Source: an archaeon
GTDB taxonomy: Archaea; Nanobdellota; Nanobdellia; Woesearchaeales; JAGVOV01
DNA: 18,376 nt
Direction of reading: 5' to 3'
Assembly (NCBI GenBank): GCA_020052545.1
Contig: JAGVOV010000002.1
Coordinates: forward strand, 1-18,376
The notes beneath the pieces are model-generated. The model had not been told where the DNA came from. It did no database searches and saw only the letters and a list, made by a program, of their open reading frames with translations. Every line of letters begins with the position of its first letter. Positions within the stretch are counted from its first letter, which is position 1. Position numbers and translations under genes: made by a program. Below, piece after piece: positions 1-10,400 of this stretch.

Positions 1-890
1 GTGAGAGATTCTGAATATATTGTGCCGCAAGTCGGATAATTCCCTTTGCTCAGTATCTTTGTTATGTTCTCATAAACGCCAGTGACGATGTTGAATTTCT
101 CCATAGCTTTTGTCATGCCACATTTATATTGCGCCTGACTCTCCGAAAATATCGCCGCAAAGATAGCAGGAAGGCCAATAGCTTTTACCGGTGCTCCATC
201 AACCACGAAAGTTAGGCTACTTTTTTTATAAAAAGTTATTGTGCTTGACCTGAAGCTTTTGTCTGGGTTGTTTATGTATATCATGGTAACATCTGCATTC
301 TTCATGGAATTTGGGACAGCGGTGTTTGGAGAAGAGAAAGATATTATCCTGATTTTGTAGCTGTTCTCATAGGGTAATATCGAATATGCAGAAGGCTGCA
401 CAATCTTCTTGTTTATCCTGTCCGGAAACTTGAAGTTGTCATCTCCGCTCACTAACCGTTTCGCGATCTTGTTGGTGTCATTGACTAGTATATATTGCAC
501 ATCAGGTGAGGTGAGATAGAAAAGATTAGTAACTTTATAAGGGACTTTCCATTCAAGGCTCCAATAGACAAGCTTGTCTCTGCTTGATTTAAGCAATGAG
601 GGGGAGAAGCTGTCCCCAAGCTTTATCCCTGAGCCGCCAATAATATATCCGTCGTTGCAGTTGCCATATGATATGTCCGCTGCTTTTATAGGTACGATGT
701 CGGAAGCTCCAGAATCCAGCTTTGCGTTCCTCAGGAACGACTCAAGGCTGACTTTAGTCCCGATTAATGCGTCGCTTTCGCTGCCAGAGATCTGGTTCTT
801 GATTATGATGAAGAAGAATGCAAGGATTATCGCTCCTGCAATGAGGACGAAAATCCAGTTGAACTGTATCTCTATCTCGGCTTTAGACAT
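1..890 (-). CDS. Pilin-like membrane-anchored surface protein, C-terminus outside window
   Basis: The reading frame starts at the ATG at 888-890 and stays open to the window edge, giving about 296 residues with the stop outside. It begins MSKAEIEIQFNW and continues directly into a hydrophobic helix (about residues 10-30, FNWIFVLIAGAIILAFFF). A short basic leader followed by AE and a long helix is the layout of archaeal type IV prepilin or pseudopilin N-termini. The rest is a soluble, presumably extracellular domain with a few Cys (for example NCNDGY, QYKCG, YPTCGT) that I do not recognise as a named fold. The start lies one base after the stop of the upstream gene (TAA-A-ATG), so the two are almost certainly co-transcribed and translationally coupled. 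I recall the FNWIFVLIAG helix as frequent in DPANN hypothetical proteins, but that is memory, not a search. An ordinary N-terminally anchored protein is the alternative. Confidence 0.88.
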   Translation of the reverse strand, partial: MSKAEIEIQFNWIFVLIAGAIILAFFFIIIKNQISGSESDALIGTKVSLESFLRNAKLDSGASDIVPIKAADISYGNCNDGYIIGGSGIKLGDSFSPSLLKSSRDKLVYWSLEWKVPYKVTNLFYLTSPDVQYILVNDTNKIAKRLVSGDDNFKFPDRINKKIVQPSAYSILPYENSYKIRIISFSSPNTAVPNSMKNADVTMIYINNPDKSFRSSTITFYKKSSLTFVVDGAPVKAIGLPAIFAAIFSESQAQYKCGMTKAMEKFNIVTGVYENITKILSKGNYPTCGTIYSESL

Positions 891-891
891 T

Positions 892-1434
892 TTAAGGCCT
901 TATCTCGATCTGGCTGCCCTTGCCAAGACCGTTTATCTTGAAGCGGCCATTTGAGATGGTGTAGCAGACAAAATTGTTTGTGTTGGCTGCTTCTGTTGCT
1001 ATGGCATTTCCGCCTTTATAATCCCTTATCGAAAGAAACTCTGAGGCTGTCTTTTCTATGAGGAAAACATTGTTCTTCACATTGTTATCCCATCCTTCGC
1101 ATACCACAGGATCCAGCAATGAGTTGCAGCCTGGAGGGGCGCCTTTGCCTATATTAACAAAGCATATCTTTGTGAAGCCGCCAGGTACTGTTATGTCCTC
1201 AAAGAGATGGTTGTCGGTGTGCATGCTCTGCTGTAATTTATTTTCAAGGTTCTGCCTGAATTCTATTATCTTCACGCTGTCTGCCTGATCAGAGAGCTTG
1301 AACATTGCCCTTATACCATAAATCAGGATCGCTGCGACTATCACTATGCCCATGATGTATAGAAAAGTTTGCCCGGCCAGCTCAGCTTTCTTACTTCTTT
1401 TTCTTTGTAAAGCGTTTGAGCTGCTCAAAAGCAT
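892..1434 (-). CDS. Small pilin-like (class III leader) protein
   Basis: This is a protein of about 180 residues. A basic leader ending RKRSKK is followed by AELAGQTFLYIMG and a hydrophobic helix, then a soluble domain with charged segments (KIIEFRQNLENKLQQ) and scattered Cys (ICFVN, GCNSLL, VVCEGW, FVCYT). Basic residues, then A-E and a long helix with no downstream anchor, is the pattern of a type IV pilin or pseudopilin; the function is inferred. Start choice is uncertain: ATG 1434 gives a 16-residue leader, while TTG 1461, ATG 1458, ATG 1446 and TTG 1428 are also in frame, and no strong Shine-Dalgarno site decides. With ATG 1434 the gene overlaps the 3' end of the giant gene by 44 bases in another frame. 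Its TAA (892-894) is one base from the next ATG, so it sits in the middle of a coupled trio. Confidence 0.85.
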   Translation of the reverse strand: MLLSSSNALQRKRSKKAELAGQTFLYIMGIVIVAAILIYGIRAMFKLSDQADSVKIIEFRQNLENKLQQSMHTDNHLFEDITVPGGFTKICFVNIGKGAPPGCNSLLDPVVCEGWDNNVKNNVFLIEKTASEFLSIRDYKGGNAIATEAANTNNFVCYTISNGRFKINGLGKGSQIEIRP

Positions 1435-4400
1435 TTTTCTTGTCATCTTTCTTCTCATCAATTGTAGTTTTAGTCACATTCTCGGTGAGCTTCTGCAGTT
1501 TGTCAAATGCGCCTTTATTTGGTTGCTCTTTCGGAGCCTGGACCTGCAGCCAACCTTCATCGCTCTCTTCCTCTGCCGGTTTCTGCTCCGGCTTTAGCTC
1601 TGGCTTCTTGATCGGCTGTTGCTGTTTCGCAAGAGGCCTTAAAGGAGGCGGCTGCAGCCTTGCAAAAGGTTTCTGAGCAGGTTTCTGCTCCTGCTTCTGC
1701 ATCATTGATGGGGATTTGGGCTGCTGTTTCTTCCTTTTCATATCTGCATATTCTGTGTACCCCAGATATCCGCCGCCGCCAAGCACCAGCAGCACAAGTA
1801 AAGAATAGAGTAGATAGCGTAGGAAGTTAGATTCTGGATGATTTGCCGGATCTAATGGATCGGTGCCTGTATCTATCTCCTGCTTGTCGGTCCAACCATC
1901 GCCGTCAGTGTCCTTGTTGTCAGGTTTCGTATTATGCTTGAACTCATCAAGGTTGACAAGGCCTTCTCCATCTTTGTCTGCCTCTGCATCTGAAGGGTCG
2001 TTTGGATCGAGGTCATATTTTACCTCCCAGTAGTCTGGTATGCCGTCCTTGTCTGAGTCTTTGTTCTGGGTGGAATCGCAAAGGTTGTTTTTGCAGAACA
2101 GGTTTGTTCCGCAGTCTGTGTCTTCCTTGCATTTCTTCCCAGTGTCGCATCTCTGCTCGCATGTCGCTCCGCCGCAGTCTGTGTCAGTCTCGTCCTGGTT
2201 TTCCTTTCCATCGCTGCAGCTAGCGGCAGTGCATATCCCATTCCTACAGTAATTGCTCTGGCAGTCTGTGTCATCGAGGCACATTTGCCCCACAACACAT
2301 AGCTTGTCCTGGTTGAGGCATACCCCGCCGCAGTCTACATCTGCCTCATTTATCCCTTTGAGGTTATCGATGCATGTGCTCCTTGTGCACTTGCTGTCCT
2401 TGCAGTTCAGGCTGGATTCACAATCATTGTTTTCATCGCATTTCTTCCCTTCCTTGCAGCGTTCGCTGCACTTATTGCCGCCGCAGTCTATGTCTGTCTC
2501 ATCATTTGAAGAATCTTTCTTGCTGTTCTCGCAAAGAGATGCCTGGCAGGTGCCATTTACCTGGTCACAATAACCAGAAGCGCAGTCATTGCTGATTTTG
2601 CACTTGTCGCCTGGTCCGCAGCCGCTGCAAACGCCTCCACAATCTATGTCTGTCTCGCTCCCGTCCCTTACTCCATTCTCGCAAGTTGACTTGTCAGTCC
2701 CGTTTGTGTATCCACATAACTTTGAGCCGATTGCATCTGTCACTGGTGCGCTTGAATCATGGCTTACCATACCGAGGCTGTTTATTGCGTTCACGATGAT
2801 AGTGTATTGTTTGTTTTTGTCTATCGAAAGCCCTGAGACGTACCGTGATTTGCTTCCCGTGACTGAAGGTGGGATGATGACCGTGCCGTTGCTGTCTGTG
2901 ACTGTGTAGTTGAAGCTCACTGGTGTCGATATGCTCTCGCTTGCATCCCAGCCCATAGTGATGGAATTTGAGCAGTATGAAGCATTGATAGCCGTCATGT
3001 TTGGCGCTGAGAAGTCTGCCATCAGGGTTATCACTTTTGTTGCAGTCTCTTTGCTCCCAGAGTTTGTCCTTTCACATCTTATTGAATATCTCTTTATTCC
3101 TTCTGGGCCCACTTGTACGTTGGCCCTGTGTTTTTCCCTGAGGCTGCTTGCTGACTCTCCTGAAAATGACGTCTCCTGGCCGCCTATTGTATAATAGCAA
3201 TTTGACAGCTTGTTCGTGCTGACATTGAAGTCAAAGTCTCCGGAAACATAGCTCTGGTCAGCCGGGGAGATCGTTCCTATCTTCAGCGTCTCATTCAAAT
3301 TCACATTGAGTGTCGTGTTCTCAAGGTAACTTGTAATATTCGCCAGGCTTGAGCAGCTTAAGTTATAGCTATAATACCCGACCCCGCTTGTTATTTGATT
3401 ATTGATTATTTGAGCGCTATGTGATGTTGTGTTATCTCCATTGAGCTTTATTAAAAAGCTATTTTGCCAGTATCTGCAGAATGCCGCCTTGTCTGTAAGT
3501 ATATTTAATGTACTGACAAGCTTGAATTCTCCACTGACATCAGTTGACTCCAATATTGGGTTAGGGTTGAAACTTGCTGTCATTTTTGGTGGCACCGAAT
3601 CAAGCGTGAAGGTTGTATAAACCGGCTCAGAATCGAAGCCAAATTTATCGCGGCATCTTATCCATAATGGGACTCTGGAGGTCCTTATGCCATTGACGCT
3701 CATTGTGAAATTCTTGAATTTGTGTAACTTTCCTGTGTAATCAGAAGTAAAAGAGTTGTTCATCAGGTCGAATGAATTGATGTCTATGTTGGGATTTGTC
3801 TTCTTGGTAAACCTACACGTCGCCTGCTGGCTCGTCGCTATTATGAAATCAAACTTATCCACAGGCGTATAGCCATATCTCGGGTTCACAAAGGTTATGT
3901 TTGTCGGCTTGATGTTCACAAAGAACCTGAATTCTGCATAGTCCTTGTTGCCGATTGCGTCTTCATAAGTGATATTTAGGACATAAGACCCATTTGGAAG
4001 CTTGTTTACCGAGCTGAATGTGAAATATGTTGTGTTTACGCCAAGTTTGGTAGAATTCAGCTTCTTCATCTGTGTGCTTGTGTTCTGGTAAAGGCTAAAG
4101 CCGTCTATTATTGCCGGCTCGTCAAACTTCACGAACATGTATGGCATAGGGTTGTAGATCAGGCTGCTGTGCTTGGTGAAATAATCTATGATCTGCGGCG
4201 GCCTTAGGTCCACAGACAGAGTGAAATTTGTAGCGCCCTTGTTCATGGCCCTGTCCTGGCCAGTCATGATAATTTTGTTTGGAACCTCATCCAAGTCTTG
4301 CTTCCCGAGATTGACATTCATCTGGAAAGCGCTGGCCGGATTGAACAGCTTTGTCGCGCCGCACCTTATGCCTGGCAGGAACATGTTCTCATAGCAGGCA

Positions 4401-7400
4401 TACAACAGCGAGCTCATGTCATAATAATTGAGCATCAGCTTCGGATTTGCATCGTTGAGCCTCCATATGGCGCCCTTGCCTAATCTCCTTGAACCTGTCG
4501 TGACTATGATGTCTGTTATGTTGAAGACAGGCATCTTGTTGTCTATCTGTATCGTTCCAGTCGCAGTTGCTGTGTTGCCTGCCTGGTCTGTGATGTTTAT
4601 CCTGACAGGATAGCTGCCGTCTGCAAGCCCTCTTACTTTATAGTCGGCTAGAGACATAAAGTTGCCGCTTGCCTCAACTTTTGTCGCATTTATTATCTTC
4701 ACTTTTCCTGAATATGGGTGGCTCTCTCCTGTTATTGTGGCATTGACATAGACATTTGTGGAATTCTGGTTCACTGGGCTGCTTACAAGGATGTTGCTTA
4801 TCCCTGGCCTTGTCTTGTCAACAATCAATGTGAATGTGTAAGTCCCCGTTTCCGCATGATTCAGGAGATTGGCTGTGAGGGTCACCAAATAATCTCCCTC
4901 AACGACATTCTGGCCAAAGTCAAGCAGGAAGCTGTTGGTGCCGTGGGCCGACTGCTGCACATTCAATGCTGGCGAGGAAACAACTGATTGGACTGTGACT
5001 GAATCTACATTTGAGCTGAAGTTTGCGAGCAGCCTGACTTTTGAGGAATTGCTGAATAATTTGCCTGTCTCTATGAGATAAGGATTCTGCCTTACTGAAT
5101 CATTGTCATTTAGTATGTTCACCATTGGCCCTGATGGCGTGTCTCTTGAGTAATAGAACTCATATTGGGTAGACATATGGTTCCCGGACCTGTCGCCTGC
5201 TGTTATTGCGGCTATATAATTGCCTTCAGGTATCAGGAATGGCATGTCAAACTCAAGATTGAATCTCTTGTAGTCATCTCTCGACGCCACTTGCGTCGAT
5301 CTGCTCAGCTGCGCCGCCAAGACGCTGGTGCCAGTGGCCTTGTTCTTCAGCGTGATGTTGCCGTCAATTATCCCAGAGGAAGGTATCTTGTCTTTCACTA
5401 TGACAGATAATGTCGCAGGTGCTGCATTCACCGTAAACCTGTCTTTCGGATTTATTGCAGCCTCAAATTCGGGATTGATGTTGTCCATGAAGATGCTATA
5501 TAGGTCTGTGGTATAGCTGTCCTCATAGCTCCTTGATATTGCATATAGTTTGTTGTCTTTGCCTATCTCAAGCTGCCTTGTGTCCAGGCCGAACCATTCT
5601 GGTGCATATTTATTGTTGTAGATTATTATGTCCTCGCCATTTGCAATGCTCTGTTCTAATGGCGGGCTGATTACAACATCCGTCACGCCGCCGTGCGGCT
5701 TGACGCTCTCAATCCTGTAGTTCTCTTTGTAATGCCTGTAAGATTCTCTGTCATGGCCAACAAATCTTATCGAATTGCCCTTCTTTATAATGCTGAAATT
5801 ATTTATTGTGTTGAAAGTTAGGTTGCTCTCGCCTGCCGCCGCGGCGCTGATAGTTATGCCAAGATCTGAACCTATAACTTGGCTCGGCAATATGGTGAAA
5901 TCGGAATTTGACGAATCGATGTAGACCTTGACGTATTTTGCGCCAGGAGCGTGGCCAGAGACGAACAAAGCCGCTTTATTTGTGAAAAGGCCTTCAGTGT
6001 ATGCCTTCATGTAGCTTGGATATAGCATCCCGTAGAACACAAGGGAATCCGTCTCAAAAGAAGGCTCGAATATAGGAGGAGAAGGTCCTTTGGTGTTCAG
6101 CCTGAACTGTCCACCATCAGCTTCCTCGATGAATGTGCCGTTGTTGTTTCCTTCATCAAGCCCGAGTATGTTGAATCTTGCATTGCCTTCTGCATCTACA
6201 TAATCATATTCCCTCGGTATCGTGAAGCTTCCGGTCCATGTCGTCCTTGGCCCGCTGTATTTCGTCCAATAAATCTGTATCGGCCTTGGGCTTTTGCCAT
6301 CGGTCAGCTTGTAGTCGAAAGTCATGTTGAGCTTCTGGATCTTTGACAGTTCGCTCGCCTCAAGCTCTATCGTATAATGCCCGATCCTCAAGTCCGTCGT
6401 CCTTTTGCTGTCGCTATCAAACACCATCACTTTGAAATTAGGCAGTGATGAATCTTTGATGATTATGCTGAATTTGTTGGATTTAGAATGACCTTGGGAG
6501 TCTACAACGACGATTTCGGCATCATGGATGCCTATCGGCTGTGATTTTGTGTCCAAGGTCCCGAGCCAGTCACCATTGACGGTACTGCCCATCGGCGCCA
6601 GGTCATACCTACTGCCATAGAGCATGACATAAACATATCTATTTGTCCATGCCGGGCTGCCTGAAACTACATTTGCTTTTATCTCTGTGTCATGACCTCT
6701 CTCTGTGCTGCCTTCAGTCCTTGTGCTCGATGGATCTATGTCTGAAAGCGTGATGCTGGTTATGCCTGAGCCTGGCTCTTTCTCTATGTTGAACCATAAG
6801 TCTGTTCCGTCTCTTGATTCGCTGTTGCCGAGCTCATCCTCAAACGTTATCTCTATCTCATATCTGCCATCCTGCAGGTTATTCTTTGATATTAAGTTGT
6901 ATGTCAGCTTGTCTGCGGTGCTGCTCAGATCCGCATCGACCTTATATTTTCCCGAGTCGTTCACCAAGTAAAGATCGACTTTCCTGACATAAGTCTTTTC
7001 ATCAAATATTATCGGTATTGAAGGCTTTGAATTCCCTTCTATCAAGTTCTTGAAATCGTCTAGATTCGTTATTGTGGGCGCCTTGAGATCAGTGTAGATG
7101 ACTTTTGAGAAATTCCCTATATTCAGCGCCATGTCTTCTGCGAAGATTGTGAAGTTGTTTGCAACATCATCTCCCTGCTGCGTTATGATGCCGACATCCT
7201 GGAACCTGAAGGAATTTGTCACTGGATTCAGCTTCGTGGCATCGCATGCGCTCAACCTGTCAAGAGCATCATTTGCGTTGCTGTAGCATGCATATTTCAG
7301 CTTAGCTTCATTATGTTTTATGGTCAGGTCTACTATGCTTGCATTTGTCCTCCATGTCCTTCCGAATCTGATGACCTTGCCATGCGTTGTTGTCACATTT

Positions 7401-10400
7401 GTCAGATTGACTTCAGGATCTTTGTTGTCTATTATTAGTGCTCCTGAACCGGTTTGGCTGTTGCCTGCCTGGTCTGTTACGTTAAGCTTGATTGTGTGGC
7501 TGGGCTCAGGCAGCAGAGGGAGATCGGTCCTTGTTATTGTTATACTATCGCCAAATGCGTCGCTGCTCTCCTTAAGGCTGTTGTCTACATAAAGCTTGTA
7601 TTTGTATCCAAACAGCTCATTATCCACTGTTGCGTTGATCTGCCCATCATCAAATTTCGTTCCTATCGGGCTTCTTAACTCGAGGGCTGCTATGTTTGGT
7701 TTTGTCTTATCTATAATGAGGTAATATCGGTATGTGCCGATTTCGCTCTCTGCAGACCTTCTCGCTCTGATTGTTAAACTATACAGTCCTTCAGTTGTTG
7801 TATCGAGGCTCAGGTTGGATATTTTTCCCGCGCCGATGCTGTAATTTTGGTATTTGACAGGGACATTTGGTGAAGAGGTTATGCTGATTATCTTGATATC
7901 TCCAGATTCCCTGGAGAAATTAAGCAAGGCCAATGGTCTTTCAGGGAATCCTTTGGCTATTGTTCCGACAAACAAGGTTCCATCATTGTAGAGATCATCA
8001 GGGTTGCTTATTGTGTTGAAATTATTATCTAATAAGTAAAAGTCTGGCGCATAAGGCGTCTTGTCATTGTAAGAGAAATCAAATGAGCCAGAAAGTCCGT
8101 TTTGCGCATTGTCGTATACTTTGTAGATGACAGTGTAGTTGCCTTTAGTGAAGGAAGCTGCAAAGCTGGATGTGTCAAAGAATATTGTGAAGGTGCTGTA
8201 TTGCGTCTTTTCCTCTAATGGGCTTACACTGGCAGCATAATCGTTCAGGTTCAGTATGCTGTTGGTGTCCTTGTCTTTTATTATTATTGTGGCATTCAAT
8301 ATTCCTGAAGATAATTTGCTGTCTTTGACAAGCAATGTTATGTTTTGAGGAGCTATATTTGTCGTAAAGTCTTTCTTCGGGTTTTCTATTGAATAAAGCT
8401 CTGGAGCCACATCGTCATAGAATATGTTGATATTCTCGGTGGATATGCTTAAGTCTTCCTGGGAAGCCTGGAATATGGCTTGGTTCCAGCCATCTGAAAG
8501 GCTCATATTCTGGCCGAATGAATAGCTGGGCAGCTTTGCATTGTAGAACCTTGCTTCTGTATTGCCAACATTGTCATCAAGCGGGGATTTAAGCTTCAGC
8601 GTCCCTAAAGAAGGATTGGCGCTTTGTATCTCATAATACTCATTATAATGCCCATAACTCTTTCTTGGGTGGTCAGGAAATCCGATGAAGTGTGTGCCGC
8701 TGGAAAGCGTGGTCCATAATGGGTTTGCGCTTGGCATGTTAAGCAAAACTGTCTTATTACCTAAACTATTTGAGGAGCCGGGAGATAATGAGTTAGTGGA
8801 TATTATTTTTGGATTTGTTGTTATTGCATCATTCGCAGAAACATTATTGTCCTTATGGCTTTCAGAAGGCTGCAGCACGCTCATCCTGACAAACTTTGCG
8901 TTTGGCGCATATCCTGTGATGTAAATGCTTGACTTATTGGTGTAGAACATGCCGCTGTCTTGCCTTACACGCCTGCTGTAGACAATGTCATACTGCTCAA
9001 GTCCGTCATTGAAGAACGTCGGCTCTATTATTGGAGGGCTTGGCCCTATCGTGTCTATAACAACAGGCTCATTCTTGTAGAACGATATCTGGCTTGTGTT
9101 CACCCCGTTTGCATCAACGGCATTGAGGGACAGAACCACATTGCCTTTTCTCTCATAATAGCTGCCGTCTCTTGGAACTGTGAAAGAGCCGTTCCAGAAC
9201 ATCTTGCTGTCCCTGTTTCTGTCTATATTCGCGGTAATATTCACTCCGCCAAAGTCGTTTGAGATGTTCAGCTGCCTTATCGTCGCTTCTTCGCTTGCGT
9301 TGATAGTTATGTTATATCTTCCATAGGTCAGGTTTGTCTTCCTTATCCCATTCTTGAGGAATTTTATTACAAAGAATGCCTGATGGGTGTCTGCTATTGT
9401 AAGATTAAACTTCGGCTCATAAGAATTTCCGAATCCGTCTAGGATATAAAGGGTTAGAGTGTTTTCTCTCGCTCCGAGCTTGGATGCATTGAAATTTATC
9501 TCCCATATCCCATCTCCGCAGGGCGATTCTGGCTTGTTGCAGCTCAGCAGCTTGAGGTTCTCTGTGGTGCCGAAAGGCTTTATGTAAACCTGCTTTATCT
9601 TGGTCCTTGGATCCAATAAGTCTGGCTCAACAACCGATATGTAGGCCGTCACAGTGGTGTTCTGCCCGTATTCTGTGACTGTGGCCGATGGGTCTGCGCC
9701 ATTCACCAGTATCTGGCTCACTTGTGGTCGGTAGCCGAAATATTTGACATAATATGTCTTTGTCAGCTCATTGCCTGTCTTGTCCTGCGCCTTTATCTCT
9801 ATCGCGTTCGTCCCGTTCTTCAGGGAAAGTGATTGCCTGAAGCTCCTTAAGCCGCTCCTTGATATGTCACGCAGCACCGCTCCATCTTTGTCCATGTGCT
9901 TTATGTAGGCTATGTTGCTTTGGTATTCACTAGGATTAAATATCGTGACTTCTTTTACATCAATTCCTTGCTTCTCATCAGGCTTTATCCCGAAAGTTCC
10001 GTTGGTGAAATCTATGTCTGTCGCTTTTGTTTTCGCCGCCAATGTGCCGTCGGCATAGTAAAGCGTGAAATTCAATGAGCTGCCGGTGGCGTTTATCATC
10101 ATCATACCGCCATTCTTTCCGAGTGCAGGGAATGTGACCTGGCCGCCTATGGTAGAGATTACATTTTTCTTCAGCTTCCTTATGTACATTATCTGGTTGG
10201 TTGGAGGTGACCCCCCCTCTATGACCCCAGCATAATAATCTGTGGCATTCCTGTATCTGAAGAGGAATTCCATAGTCTTTGTGGTTGATAATCCCTTATA
10301 AACACCGAGAGTTGTGTTTGTCAGGTTGAAAGTTGTTTTGAAGACTGAATTTTTGAATGCGAAGTCTTTCTCTATCCTTGCACCAGTCAATTTGGGCCCC

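Noticed and set aside
574..954. Plus-strand 126-codon frame
   Set aside because: It lies antisense to the two pilin-like genes, has no promoter or ribosome site, and its protein has no recognisable feature; shadow of minus-strand coding.
1391..1434. Programmed frameshift fusing the giant protein to the pilin-like protein through the A-rich overlap
   Set aside because: A +1 shift would be required and no +1 signal is visible; ordinary overlapping starts explain the arrangement better.
2020..2298. Minus-strand 92-codon frame with many Cys and Arg codons
   Set aside because: Out-of-frame reading of the DCGG repeat DNA, which repeats in all frames.
2041..2683. Recurring CCGCAGTCTGTGTC-like plus-strand segments as a CRISPR array
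   Set aside because: They are the DNA of protein repeats encoding DCGG units in frame, with uneven similarity and no unique spacers between identical repeats.
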